This document shows positions 16,228 through 24,385 of a stretch of 64,000 nt of DNA, one piece after another. Location of the stretch: assembly GCA_043721915.1 (NCBI GenBank), contig JAYSPV010000104.1:12046-76045 (forward strand), written 5' to 3'. Below the pieces are notes generated by a model. It worked only from the letters and a program-made list of their open reading frames with translations, made no database searches and was not told the origin of the DNA. The DNA comes from UBA668 sp043721915. GTDB taxonomy: Bacteria; Actinomycetota; Acidimicrobiia; Acidimicrobiales; Ilumatobacteraceae. Both the position numbers and the translations under genes were made by a program. Each line of letters begins with the position of its first letter. Position 1 is the stretch's first letter.

Positions 16228-16535
16228 AGCACGGTCGCATCGGCTTCACCCGGTGCCGCGTCGAGCGCGGCGACAACGTGTGCGCCCATTGACAGCCGCG
16301 AGTGCATCACCATGACCGATCCGTCATGGTTGACGCCTGCGTCGTCGAGCATCGCCAGCACCTCGGTGGTCGCCTCGCGTGCTACGTCGAACAGCAAGAG
16401 ATCCCCGACAGGGTCGACGGCCGCCCCGGCGAGCACCACCACGTTGGTGACACCGAGGTGCCCGGTGAGGAGCGGCACCACCGAGGCCCGCCGAGCTGCG
16501 GGCACCAGCACCCGGATGTGGACCAGTTCGGTCAT
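16149..16535 (-). CDS. DUF389 N-terminal domain (5' part of a frameshifted gene)
   Basis: The frame encodes an N-terminal ferredoxin-like domain of about 105 residues (MTELVHIRVLVPAARRASVV..., DPVGDLLLFDVAREATTEVL..., SVMVMHSRL). Such a domain precedes the membrane part in many DUF389 proteins. After WPEARRSSKRC the sequence becomes Arg/Ser-rich and non-homologous, while the correct continuation is found in another frame at 15610-16227. It is either a true frameshift mutation, a sequencing error in the GGGCC/GCGCG-rich stretch, or less likely programmed frameshifting. The start lies 9 bp downstream of the carboxylase stop, so the pair may be co-transcribed. Confidence 0.7.
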   Translation of the reverse strand: MTELVHIRVLVPAARRASVVPLLTGHLGVTNVVVLAGAAVDPVGDLLLFDVAREATTEVLAMLDDAGVNHDGSVMVMHSRLSMGAHVVAALDAAPGEADATVLWPEARRSSKRCTRRRSTSPTSWRPR

Positions 16536-16544
16536 GCGTCCGGC

Positions 16545-18314
16545 TCAGGCGATGATGACGACGACGTCGCCAGCACCGACTGTGTCGCCCGCCTTCACCT
16601 TCACTTCCTTGACGGTGCCGGCCTTCTCGGCCGTGATCTGGTTCTCCATCTTCATCGCTTCCAGCACGACGACGGCCTGCCCGGCTTCGACGGCTTGCCC
16701 GACCTCCACCAGCACCTTGACGATCGTGCCCTGCATCGGCACCTCGACGTTGCCGCTGCCACCACCGGCGGCAGCGCCGCTGCTGGCGGCACGGGCAGGC
16801 TTCTTCGCCGCAGCTTTGGCCGGGCCGGCGGCCATCATCGGCGTGTCCGGCACCCACATCTTGACGTCGAAGCGCTTGCCGTTCACCTCGACGGTGGTGT
16901 TGCGCTGGACAAGCTCTGTCTCGTCGCCCTCTGCGGGCGCCGGTGGCTTGGGCGACTCGATGCCGGACAGATCGAGCTTCTCCTCGACCCACTTGGTGCT
17001 GTGCTCGAAGGCCTGGAAGTCGGGGTGCCGAAGGATCGCGAGATCCGCGGGGATGGTGGTCGCGACGCCCTCGACGACCATCTCCTCGAGCGCGCGGATG
17101 GTGCGTGCGATCGCGGTGTCACGATCCTTGCCCCAGACGATCAGCTTGCCGACGAGGTTGTCGTAGTACTGGCTGATCGTGTCGCCGCTCTCGTACCCGC
17201 CGTCGAAGCGGATGCCGAAGCCATCGGCCGGGACGAGCTTGGTGATCGTTCCAGGAGACGGGAGGAACTTGCCGCCAGCAGGGTTCTCGGCGTTGATGCG
17301 GATCTCGATGCCGTGGCCGTAGCGGCGGGCAGCAACCTCGGCCTGAGTCATCGGAAGGTGCTCGCCACTGGCGACGCGCAACTGCCACTCGACGAGGTCG
17401 ATGCCGGTGATCACTTCCGTGACCGGATGCTCGACCTGCAGACGGGTGTTCATCTCGAGGAAGAAGAACTCGTCGTTTTGGTAGATGAACTCGACGGTGC
17501 CGGCGTTGTAGTAACCGACGGCCTTGGCAGCCTTGATCGCTGCCTCGCCCATCGCTTCCTCGATCCCCGGGGCCATGTGAGTGGCCGGAGCCTCCTCGAT
17601 CAGCTTCTGGTGGCGGCGCTGCGCCGAGCAGTCGCGGGTGCTGACCCAGACGACTTCACCGAACTGGTCACCGACGATCTGCACCTCCACGTGGCGCGGC
17701 CAGGTGAGATAGCGCTCGATGTAGATCTCGTCGCGGCCGAAGAACGCCTTGGCTTCACGCTTGGCGCTGTCCATCGCCTCCTGGACCTCGGCGGCGCTGC
17801 GAATCACCTTCATGCCGCGACCGCCGCCGCCGTAGGCAGCTTTGATGACGAGCGGCCAGCCGAACTCGTTGCCGAACGCGAGGATCTCGTCGGCGCTGGT
17901 GATGAACTCGGTCGTGCCAGGCACGATCGGGCAGCCGCCGCGGAGTGCGGCCTTGCGCGAGCTGACCTTGTCGCCCATCTCGTCGATCGCCTCGGGCGGT
18001 GGCCCGATGAACGCAACACCCTTGGCGATGATCGCCCGGGCGAAGTCCGCGTTCTCCGAGAAGAAGCCGTAGCCGGGGTGTACGCCATCGGCGCCGCTCA
18101 ACTCGATGGCGTTCAGGATTGCCTCGGTGTTGAGATAGCTCTCGGCGGCAGTCGAGCCGCCCAGCGCATAGGCCTCGTCGGCGAGACGGACATGGAGGGC
18201 GTTGCGGTCGAGTTCGCTATAGACCGCGACGGTCTTGATGCCGAGTTCCCGGGCAGCCCGGATAACTCGAACGGCGATCTCTCCACGGTTGGCGATCAGG
18301 ATCTTTTTCAGCAC
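16545..18314 (-). CDS. Acetyl/propionyl-CoA carboxylase alpha subunit (biotin carboxylase + biotin carrier)
   Basis: A 589-residue fusion. Biotin carboxylase comes first (ILIANRGEIAVRVIRAAREL, the ATP-grasp glycine loop AAYGGGGRGMKVI, EMNTRLQVEHPVTE), followed by a linker rich in Ala/Lys and a biotin carrier domain ending in EAMKMEN, with Lys555 as the biotin site 35 residues from the C-terminus. It carboxylates biotin for an acyl-CoA carboxylase that feeds fatty-acid or methylmalonyl-CoA synthesis; the beta subunit is not in the window. The GTG at 18314 is chosen because homology begins at VLKKILIANRGE. The enzyme that biotinylates it is encoded divergently 19 bp away. Confidence 0.93.
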   Translation of the reverse strand: MLKKILIANRGEIAVRVIRAARELGIKTVAVYSELDRNALHVRLADEAYALGGSTAAESYLNTEAILNAIELSGADGVHPGYGFFSENADFARAIIAKGVAFIGPPPEAIDEMGDKVSSRKAALRGGCPIVPGTTEFITSADEILAFGNEFGWPLVIKAAYGGGGRGMKVIRSAAEVQEAMDSAKREAKAFFGRDEIYIERYLTWPRHVEVQIVGDQFGEVVWVSTRDCSAQRRHQKLIEEAPATHMAPGIEEAMGEAAIKAAKAVGYYNAGTVEFIYQNDEFFFLEMNTRLQVEHPVTEVITGIDLVEWQLRVASGEHLPMTQAEVAARRYGHGIEIRINAENPAGGKFLPSPGTITKLVPADGFGIRFDGGYESGDTISQYYDNLVGKLIVWGKDRDTAIARTIRALEEMVVEGVATTIPADLAILRHPDFQAFEHSTKWVEEKLDLSGIESPKPPAPAEGDETELVQRNTTVEVNGKRFDVKMWVPDTPMMAAGPAKAAAKKPARAASSGAAAGGGSGNVEVPMQGTIVKVLVEVGQAVEAGQAVVVLEAMKMENQITAEKAGTVKEVKVKAGDTVGAGDVVVIIA

Positions 18315-18333
18315 AGACCGCAATACTGTCGGA
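18315..18333. promoter_or_regulatory. 19-bp divergent gap with overlapping -10 elements
   Basis: The carboxylase (-) and biotin ligase (+) start codons are only 19 bp apart. The central AATACTGT (18322-18329) gives AATACT or TACTGT as a -10 for the ligase (6 or 4 nt before ATG) and AGTATT or TATTGC on the other strand (7 or 5 nt before GTG). Two leaderless transcripts would therefore start from overlapping -10 elements and exclude each other. Confidence 0.45.
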
Positions 18334-19053
18334 ATGGACACCCCTGGCGCCACACAGCCGCACAACAACGATGGTTCGTGGCCTTCCGGTTGGTCCGTTT
18401 CGGTGATCGACGAGACGGGCAGCACCAACGCCGATCTGCTGCATGCCGCGGCCGACGGGGCGCCTGATCGCACCGTGTTGATGGCCCGTCATCAGTCCGC
18501 CGGACGAGGGCGCCTCGATCGTCGTTGGGAGGCGCCACCCGGTGCCAATCTGCTGGTGTCGATGCTGTTCCGCGACGTCCCCGAGTACCCCCACGTCCTC
18601 ACGCAGCGGGTCGGTCTCGCCGCGATTGCGGCCTGTGAGGAGGTCGCAGGTGTGAAGCCGTCGCTGAAGTGGCCGAACGACCTGCTGCTCGGTGGGGCCA
18701 AGCTGGCGGGCGTGTTGGCCCAGGCGCAGTTGGGTGAGAACCCGGCCGTGGTGGTGGGCATCGGCATCAACGTCGGCTGGGCGCCCGAAGGCGCGGCTCG
18801 GCTCGGCTCGGGAATCGAACCGGCAGAGGTGTTGGCGGCGATGTTGCGCGCATACGACGCACTGCCTGCTGACATCTGGCTGCCGTACCGCGAGCACCTT
18901 GGCACGCTCGGTCGTCAGGTCCGGGTGGAGCTGCCCGACGGTGAAGTCACCGGCCGAGCACTGGACGTCGAGTCCGACGGTCGTCTGATCGTCGTCGACG
19001 GGTGCGGCATCACCCACCGCTTCGCCGTCGGCGACATCATCCACCTCCGCTGA
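18334..19053 (+). CDS. birA: Biotin--[acetyl-CoA-carboxylase] ligase
   Basis: A 239-residue biotin protein ligase that activates biotin to biotinyl-AMP and attaches it to the carrier lysine of carboxylases. Motifs: DETGSTNADLL near residue 30, the biotin/ATP loop SAGRGRLDRRWEAPPG, LKWPNDLLLGGAKLAGVL, and GIGINVGW. The C-terminal SH3-like domain includes GRALDVESDGRLIV. There is no N-terminal helix-turn-helix, so it is the non-repressor type. It is divergent from its probable substrate gene with a 19-bp gap. The palindromic repeat copy 2 lies just downstream. Confidence 0.92.
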   Translation: MDTPGATQPHNNDGSWPSGWSVSVIDETGSTNADLLHAAADGAPDRTVLMARHQSAGRGRLDRRWEAPPGANLLVSMLFRDVPEYPHVLTQRVGLAAIAACEEVAGVKPSLKWPNDLLLGGAKLAGVLAQAQLGENPAVVVGIGINVGWAPEGAARLGSGIEPAEVLAAMLRAYDALPADIWLPYREHLGTLGRQVRVELPDGEVTGRALDVESDGRLIVVDGCGITHRFAVGDIIHLR

Positions 19054-19067
19054 CGACGGGCCCACAC

Positions 19068-19115
19068 GCCTTGGCGCTGAAGTGCGGTACCACCGCACCT
19101 GAACGCCAAAGCTTG
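19068..19115. repeat. Double-stem palindrome (copy 2 of the dispersed family)
   Basis: It contains TTGGCG (19071-19076) and CGCCAA (19104-19109) as outer arms and AGTGCGGTACCACCGCACCT in the middle, whose arms GTGCGGT/ACCGCAC pair over 7 bp. It aligns along its full length with the element at 4071-4121. It lies between two same-direction genes, 15-62 bp after the birA stop, where it could terminate the birA transcript. Confidence 0.75.
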
Positions 19116-19168
19116 GCGGGCCGGGCCAGGGCGAACCGGGGTGCCGTTGCCCGTCGCGGGCCTGGCAG

Positions 19169-19174
19169 TACCCT
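19169..19174 (+). promoter_or_regulatory. Candidate -10 box (TACCCT) before the LCP gene
   Basis: TACCCT ends 7 nt before the ATG at 19182, consistent with a leaderless mRNA. Confidence 0.4.
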
Positions 19175-19181
19175 CGGGAAC

Positions 19182-20174
19182 ATGCTGGCCATCGATACGA
19201 CCCCGCTGCGTCGCCGGCGCCGGCTGCCAGCGTTCCTCGGCATCACGCTGGTCACGATGGTCGTGTGCGCGGCAGGCACCCTGATCGCGGCCAGGCGGGT
19301 TGTCGACGACGTGCCGCGCGTGGCCGGTGTCTCGCAGGTGCTCAGCGGTAGCAGCCCGAACGTGGAGAACTACCTGCTCGTCGGCAGCGACAGCCGAGAC
19401 AACGGCGACCCGAACACCGGCGATACCGGCGGCGTCACAGGAAGCCGCAGCGACACGATCATGGTGCTGCGCGTGGACAAGGCCGACGACACGGCATCGC
19501 TGCTCTCGATCCCTCGCGATCTCTACGTCAACGTGCCCGGCCATGAGGGCAAGCGCCGCATCAACTCCGCGTTCAGTGACGGTCCAGGTGTGCTGGTACA
19601 GACCGTGCAGCAGGAACTGGGTATCCCGATCCATCACTACGTCGAGATCGACTTCTTCGGCTTCAAGGCGTTGGTCGACGCGCTCGGCGGCATCAGCGTC
19701 TGCTTCTTCTACCCCACTCGCGACTTCAACACCGGTCTCGACATCGCCGCGCCCGGCTGCTACGTGCTCGACGGCACCCAGGCGCTCGCCTACGCCCGCA
19801 GCCGTCACTACGAAGAGCTCCGCGACGGCGACTGGCGCGAAGACCCCACCAGCGACCTCGCTCGCTCCACCCGTCAGCGGGCGTTCGTCAACGCCTGCAT
19901 GCAGACGGCGCTGGCGCGGATCAAGGTCGACCCGTTCAGCACCGGCGAACTGGTCTCCTCGATCGGTGCCGCCATTCGCATCGACGATGAACTCGACCCG
20001 ATCGGCGCAGGTGCCTCGCTGCGCACAGCCGTGAGTGATGGCCTCCTCGCATACGCCTTGCCGGTCGTGGGGGAGACCATCGACGGCAATGCGGTGTTGC
20101 TCTTGGGAGATGGCGCAGAGACGGTCCTCGCTTACTTCCGGGGCAACGGGCCTGCGCCCGCTCCCGCGACGTGA
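19182..20174 (+). CDS. LytR-CpsA-Psr (LCP) family cell-wall glycopolymer ligase
   Basis: A 330-residue membrane-anchored protein. An Arg-rich cytoplasmic start (LRRRRRLPAF) precedes one membrane helix (LGITLVTMVVCAAGTLIAA) and an extracellular LCP domain. LCP hallmarks include LVGSDSRDN, SDTIMVLRVD, LLSIPRDLYVNVPG, KRRINSAFSDG and ALAYARSRHYEEL, with the catalytic/phosphate-binding Asp and Arg residues present. LCP enzymes move polyprenyl-linked glycopolymers onto peptidoglycan, for example joining arabinogalactan through its rhamnose-GlcNAc linker. The adjacent dTDP-rhamnose genes (rfbC-rfbB-rfbD) fit such a role. Confidence 0.9.
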   Translation: MLAIDTTPLRRRRRLPAFLGITLVTMVVCAAGTLIAARRVVDDVPRVAGVSQVLSGSSPNVENYLLVGSDSRDNGDPNTGDTGGVTGSRSDTIMVLRVDKADDTASLLSIPRDLYVNVPGHEGKRRINSAFSDGPGVLVQTVQQELGIPIHHYVEIDFFGFKALVDALGGISVCFFYPTRDFNTGLDIAAPGCYVLDGTQALAYARSRHYEELRDGDWREDPTSDLARSTRQRAFVNACMQTALARIKVDPFSTGELVSSIGAAIRIDDELDPIGAGASLRTAVSDGLLAYALPVVGETIDGNAVLLLGDGAETVLAYFRGNGPAPAPAT

Positions 20175-20198
20175 CGCGCAGAGCAATCCTCCGGCCGC

Positions 20199-20204
20199 CA
20201 TACT
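20199..20204 (+). promoter_or_regulatory. Candidate -10 box (CATACT) before rfbC
   Basis: CATACT resembles TATACT and ends 6 nt before the GTG at 20211. It is compatible with a leaderless start of the rhamnose operon. Confidence 0.4.
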
Positions 20205-20210
20205 GGGCGA

Positions 20211-20762
20211 GTGCCGAACGTACGAGAGAGTGATGCGATCGCAGGCGTGTACGTCGTGGAGCCCAGTCTCCACGGCGATCAGCGCGGCCTGTTCATCGAG
20301 ACCTACCGCCGCGAGTGGTTCCCCAACAGCCGTGAAATGCTCCAGGCCAATCGCTCCAACAAGCAGCAGAGCGCGGTGGTCGGCTTGCACTACCACCTGC
20401 ATCAGGCCGACTACTGGTACTGCCCCTTCGGCACCATTCGGGTCGTCCTCCACGACCTACGCGAGGGCGGCCCCACGTACGGCGGAACGATGGCCTTCGA
20501 CATCTCCGGCGAGAACCACCACGGCGTATACATCCCGCCGGGCGTCGCCCACGGCTTTGCAGCGCTGACGGATGTGGTGATGACGTACCTGGTCGACGGC
20601 TACTACAACCCTGCTGACGAGCTCGGTGTGAAGTGGGACGACCCGGTGATCGGCGCCGACTGGGGCATCACTGAGCCGATCCTGTCCGCTCGCGACGAGG
20701 CCAACCCGCTGCGCGCCGACCTCCCCGAAGGCCGTCGCCCCTACTGGCCGATGCGCACCTGA
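20211..20762 (+). CDS. rfbC: dTDP-4-dehydrorhamnose 3,5-epimerase
   Basis: A 183-residue cupin-fold epimerase, third enzyme-type of dTDP-L-rhamnose synthesis, which converts dTDP-4-keto-6-deoxyglucose to dTDP-4-keto-rhamnose. Family marks: GLFIETYRREWF, NRSNKQQSAVVGLHYHLHQA containing the catalytic His, and the C-terminal YIPPGVAHGFAAL. Start is GTG. It is the first of three consecutive rhamnose genes, 13 bp before rfbB. The thymidylyltransferase gene (rfbA/rmlA) that would complete the pathway is not adjacent. Confidence 0.9.
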   Translation: MPNVRESDAIAGVYVVEPSLHGDQRGLFIETYRREWFPNSREMLQANRSNKQQSAVVGLHYHLHQADYWYCPFGTIRVVLHDLREGGPTYGGTMAFDISGENHHGVYIPPGVAHGFAALTDVVMTYLVDGYYNPADELGVKWDDPVIGADWGITEPILSARDEANPLRADLPEGRRPYWPMRT

Positions 20763-20775
20763 CCCGAGGACCTGT

Positions 20776-21741
20776 ATGAAACTCTTCGTCACCGGCGCCG
20801 CCGGTTTCATCGGCTGCAACTACGTGCGCTGGTTGCTGGCCAACAGCGATGACGAGGTCACGATCTTCGACGCGCTGACCTATGCGGGCAACATGGAGAG
20901 CATCCGTGATCTGCTCGACGACACGCGGTGCCACTTCGTTCGCGGCGACATCTGCGACGAGGACACCGTGGTGCGGTCGATGGACGGGCACGATGCGGTG
21001 GTGCACTTCGCCGCGGAGAGCCACGTGGATCGCAGCATCAAGGATCCGTACGCGTTCGTGCGCACCAACGCCTATGGCACGAACGTGATGTGCGACGTTG
21101 CCCGTCGGGTCGGCGTGCAGAAGTTCCTGCACATCAGCACCGACGAGGTCTACGGCACGATCGATGTCGGCTCGTTCAGTGAGACCGACATGCTGACGCC
21201 GCGTTCGCCCTACAGCGCCTCGAAGGCCGGCAGTGATCTGATTGCGCTCAGCTACTTCACCACGCACGGGCTGCCGGTGGTCGTCACTCGCTGCAGCAAC
21301 AACTACGGCCCTTACCAGTTCCCGGAGAAGGTGATCCCGCTGTTCACCACCAACTTGCTCGATGGCAAGCAGGTGCCGCTGTACGGCGACGGCGGCAACG
21401 TGCGCGACTGGATCCACGTCGAGGACCACAATCGGGCGGCTCACCTGGTGCTCGAGAAGGGTCAGGTGGGCGAGGTGTACAACATCGGCGCTCACGAGGA
21501 GCTGACCAACCGCGAGCTCACCTACAAGCTGCTGGAACTGTGCGGTCGCGACGAAAGTGCGATCCTGCCGGTGGCCGATCGGCTCGGTCACGACCGCCGC
21601 TACTCGGTGAACATCGACAAGATCAAGGCCCTGGGCTGGACGCTGGAGCGCTCCTTCGAACAGTCCCTCGCCGAGACGGTGGCCTGGTACCGCGACAACC
21701 GCTGGTGGTGGGAACAGCTGAAGGTCAGAGCGGGCCTCTAG
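20776..21741 (+). CDS. rfbB: dTDP-glucose 4,6-dehydratase
   Basis: A 321-residue extended short-chain dehydrogenase that makes dTDP-4-keto-6-deoxyglucose. NAD-binding TGAAGFIGCNYVRW begins at residue 7; the substrate signature HFAAESHVDRSI follows; the catalytic residues are Thr and Asp-Glu in HISTDEVYG and Tyr/Lys in SPYSASKAGSD. The C-terminal GDGGNVRDWIHVEDH is family-typical. The TAG stop is immediately followed by the rfbD ATG, without a gap. It acts with rfbC and rfbD to supply dTDP-rhamnose for the cell envelope. Confidence 0.93.
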   Translation: MKLFVTGAAGFIGCNYVRWLLANSDDEVTIFDALTYAGNMESIRDLLDDTRCHFVRGDICDEDTVVRSMDGHDAVVHFAAESHVDRSIKDPYAFVRTNAYGTNVMCDVARRVGVQKFLHISTDEVYGTIDVGSFSETDMLTPRSPYSASKAGSDLIALSYFTTHGLPVVVTRCSNNYGPYQFPEKVIPLFTTNLLDGKQVPLYGDGGNVRDWIHVEDHNRAAHLVLEKGQVGEVYNIGAHEELTNRELTYKLLELCGRDESAILPVADRLGHDRRYSVNIDKIKALGWTLERSFEQSLAETVAWYRDNRWWWEQLKVRAGL

Positions 21742-22608
21742 ATGCGCGTGCTCGTTACCGGCGCGGCCGGCCAGTTGGGCCTCGATGTCGCCGCCGTGTG
21801 CTCAGCGAACGGCGACGACGTGTATGCGTTCGACCGTGAGGGCCTCGATGTCGTGTCGCGTTCGGCGGTACACAACGCCGTCGTGTCGCTGCAACCGCAG
21901 GCGGTCATCAACTGCGCGGCGTGGACGGCGGTCGACGCGTGTGAGTCGGATCCCGATCGGGCGCTGGCGGCCAACGGGATGGCGGTGCGATGGCTCGCAG
22001 AAGCAAGCCATCGGGTCGGCGCGCACCTCGTGCAGGTCAGCACCGACTACGTCTTCGACGGCAACCTCGATCGGCCGTATCACGAGTGGGACGACACCGA
22101 TCCGCAGAGTGTGTACGGGCGCACCAAGCTGATCGGCGAACAGGAAGCGCTCGTGCTCGGCCCGGCTGCGGCGGTGGTTCGCACCTCCTGGGTGTGCGGC
22201 ATCAACGGCTCCAACATGGTGAAGACGATCATGCGCCTGGCCGGCGAACGCGATGAGTTGGCGTTCGTGTCGGATCAGGTTGGCCACCCCACGTTCACGC
22301 ACGACCTCGCGCCGGTACTACGGCGCATTGCGCTCGACCGGATGAGCGGCGTGATCCACGCGACCAACCAGTCGTCCTGCTCGTGGTACCAGTTCGCCAG
22401 CGAGGTCGTCGCGGCAATGGGCAAGGACCCGGCGATGGTGAAGCCGATCACGACCGCCGAGCTGCAGCCGCCGCGCCCTGCGCCTCGGCCGGCGAACAGC
22501 GTGCTCGACAACGCCGTACTGCGCATGGCCGGGTTCGAACCGCTCCGCGACTTCCGCGCCCCGCTGCAGGAGGCCGTCGCAGCCCTCCTCGCTGGGTCGA
22601 GCGGCTAG
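21742..22608 (+). CDS. rfbD: dTDP-4-dehydrorhamnose reductase
   Basis: A 288-residue SDR enzyme that performs the last, NAD(P)H-dependent step of dTDP-L-rhamnose formation. N-terminal MRVLVTGAAGQLGLDV, conserved INCAAWTAVDACE, VSTDYVFDG, and the catalytic Tyr-x-x-x-Lys in SVYGRTKLIGEQEAL. Length is standard. The stop codon shares the tetranucleotide CTAG with the stop of the convergent transporter gene, so the two coding regions overlap by 4 bp on opposite strands. Confidence 0.92.
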   Translation: MRVLVTGAAGQLGLDVAAVCSANGDDVYAFDREGLDVVSRSAVHNAVVSLQPQAVINCAAWTAVDACESDPDRALAANGMAVRWLAEASHRVGAHLVQVSTDYVFDGNLDRPYHEWDDTDPQSVYGRTKLIGEQEALVLGPAAAVVRTSWVCGINGSNMVKTIMRLAGERDELAFVSDQVGHPTFTHDLAPVLRRIALDRMSGVIHATNQSSCSWYQFASEVVAAMGKDPAMVKPITTAELQPPRPAPRPANSVLDNAVLRMAGFEPLRDFRAPLQEAVAALLAGSSG

Positions 22609-23441
22609 CGGAAGACGGCAATCAGCGAGGCGCCGGCAACGGCCAGTGCAACCCCCGCGACGTTGACGCGGCTGACGGGCTCCTGGTCGAAGCGGTTCGC
22701 AAGAGCGGTGGTGGCCAACGGGTACAGCGAGCCGAGCACTGTCGCGATGGCGATCGGGCCGAGCTGCAGCGCATGGTTGATGGCGAGACCCGCTCCGGCC
22801 ATCAACAGCCCACTTGCCACAGCGAGCCCGGGCGGCCGAGTGCGGAGCTGCACGTGGCGGGCTGTGCACAGCAACCCGACAGTGACCGTGCCGCCGACCC
22901 CGGCGAACACGACCGGCCACTGGCCGGACTCGGTGCTCGTGTGGCCGATGGCGACGAAGAACACGGCAAAGCCGCAGCCTGCGCCCACCGCAGATGTGAG
23001 CTCCTCGCGCAGGCTCATCGAGCCGGTGCCGGCATCGCGCCGGAAGGCGAGCGCAGGGATGGCGGCCAGCGCAAGGGCGATCCCTACCCACCGACCGCCC
23101 GAGAGTGACACACCCGTCGAGATGTCGATGACGACGGGAACCATCGCCGTGGTGAGCGCCGCCAACGGTGCAACAACGCTCATCCTGCCACGCGCAAGTG
23201 CACGGAAGAAGACGAGATAGGCAACGCCGGCGCCCGTGCCGCCGAGCAGGCCGAGCAAGATGTCGCCCGAGTGGAGCTGCTGCCAACCGATGGCCAATGC
23301 GGCAATGGGGAGCACGGTGAGGTTGGTGAGCTGGGAGACGAAGCCGACATGGAGCGGTTGGTGGCGGACGCTCGCTCGCCCTCCGAGGTAGTCGGCCGCG
23401 CCAGAGATGAGGGCCGCGATGAGGGCAAGGACGACGACCAC
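22605..23441 (-). CDS. EamA/DMT-family transporter
   Basis: A 278-residue, ten-helix-type drug/metabolite transporter with the two-fold EamA repeat. The first half starts VVVLALIAALISGAADYLGG and includes LLGLLGGTGAGVAYLVFFRA; the second half includes GAGLAINHALQLGPIAIATV and the closing helix NVAGVALAVAGASLIAVF. Such proteins export small metabolites or amino acids; the substrate is unknown. GTG start at 23441. It is divergent from the aromatic operon (51 bp to the dioxygenase ATG) and could export or import a related compound, but this is speculation. Confidence 0.88.
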   Translation of the reverse strand: MVVVLALIAALISGAADYLGGRASVRHQPLHVGFVSQLTNLTVLPIAALAIGWQQLHSGDILLGLLGGTGAGVAYLVFFRALARGRMSVVAPLAALTTAMVPVVIDISTGVSLSGGRWVGIALALAAIPALAFRRDAGTGSMSLREELTSAVGAGCGFAVFFVAIGHTSTESGQWPVVFAGVGGTVTVGLLCTARHVQLRTRPPGLAVASGLLMAGAGLAINHALQLGPIAIATVLGSLYPLATTALANRFDQEPVSRVNVAGVALAVAGASLIAVFR

Positions 23442-23492
23442 CGGACTAGTGTAGATTGTTCGGGTCCAAAGGATTTCTGAAGGGTGTGCGTC

Positions 23493-24356
23493 ATGGGAGA
23501 AATCGTCGGTTCAGCGCTCGTCGCTCACGTGCCTCCGCTGGTGCTGCCGTACGAAGTGCGCCTCGAACTGAACCACGGCAACGACTTCTCGATCGTCGAT
23601 GGCCTGCACCGCATGCGTCGTGAATGCATCGACCCGCTGGAAGCCGACACCCTCATCATCCTCGACACGCACTGGTTCACCACGTTCGAGTGGGTGGTCT
23701 CGGCACACGAGCGACGGACCGGCAAGTTCACCAGTGAGGAACTGCCGCGCGGTAACCCGCAGATGCCCTACGACATCCCTGGCGACCCCGAGTTGGGCCG
23801 CCTCGTGGCAGAGGTGGCCGCCGAGCGCAGCGACACATGGGTCACGGCCAACAACGACCCGTACTTGCCCATCCGTTACGCCACGGTGTACCTCACGCCG
23901 TATCTGCAGCGCACGGAGAAGTGGATGTCGGTGAGCACGTGCCAGACGGCCGAGTTCAACGACATGGTGATCATGGGCGAAGTGCTCGGCGAGGCGATCC
24001 GCCGCAGCGACCGTCGCGTGGTGATCCTCGCCAGCGGTGCCCTCTCGCACAAGTTCTGGCCCCTGAGCCAGTTGCGTCAGCACGAGGGCGCCGATCCGAA
24101 CGACGTCTTCAGTCCGGCCCACCGCGCCGCGGACGAGCAGGTCATCGAGTGGCTCGCTGCGGGCGACCACGCGGCGGTGCTCGCCAACTACCCCGAGTTC
24201 AGGCAGTTCGCGCCCGAAGGCCGCTTCGCCCACTACGTGATCATGGCCACCGCCCAGGGCGGCGCAGCGTGGAAGTCGCCGGGCACGCCCTACAGCGACT
24301 ATGAAAACGCAGCAGGAACCGGGCAGATCCACATGTGGTTCCCCGGCGCCGGCTGA
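23493..24356 (+). CDS. Class III extradiol ring-cleavage dioxygenase (3,4-dihydroxyphenylacetate 2,3-dioxygenase-like)
   Basis: A 287-residue LigB-superfamily dioxygenase that opens catechol-type rings with Fe(II) and O2. It resembles HpaD of homoprotocatechuate catabolism: LVAHVPPLVL with the first metal His, IILDTHWFTTFEWVVSAHER with the second, VILASGALSHKFWPL with the catalytic His, and the C-terminal GTGQIHMWFPG. The ATG at 23493 is preferred because AAGGG lies 8 bp upstream; an in-frame GTG is 9 bp further up. First gene of an operon with an FAH-family hydrolase, a cupin and a flavin hydroxylase. The exact catechol is not known. Confidence 0.85.
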   Translation: MGEIVGSALVAHVPPLVLPYEVRLELNHGNDFSIVDGLHRMRRECIDPLEADTLIILDTHWFTTFEWVVSAHERRTGKFTSEELPRGNPQMPYDIPGDPELGRLVAEVAAERSDTWVTANNDPYLPIRYATVYLTPYLQRTEKWMSVSTCQTAEFNDMVIMGEVLGEAIRRSDRRVVILASGALSHKFWPLSQLRQHEGADPNDVFSPAHRAADEQVIEWLAAGDHAAVLANYPEFRQFAPEGRFAHYVIMATAQGGAAWKSPGTPYSDYENAAGTGQIHMWFPGAG

Positions 24357-24385
24357 ACCAGCACACCAACTCGAGAGGAACGCCG

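Noticed and set aside
16302..18467. A 721-codon frame opposite the carboxylase
   Set aside because: A shadow of the biotin carboxylase gene with no motif of its own and biased composition.
22526..22545. GGGTTCGAACCG resembling a tRNA T-loop
   Set aside because: It lies inside rfbD, encodes GFEPL in frame, and no cloverleaf can be built around it.
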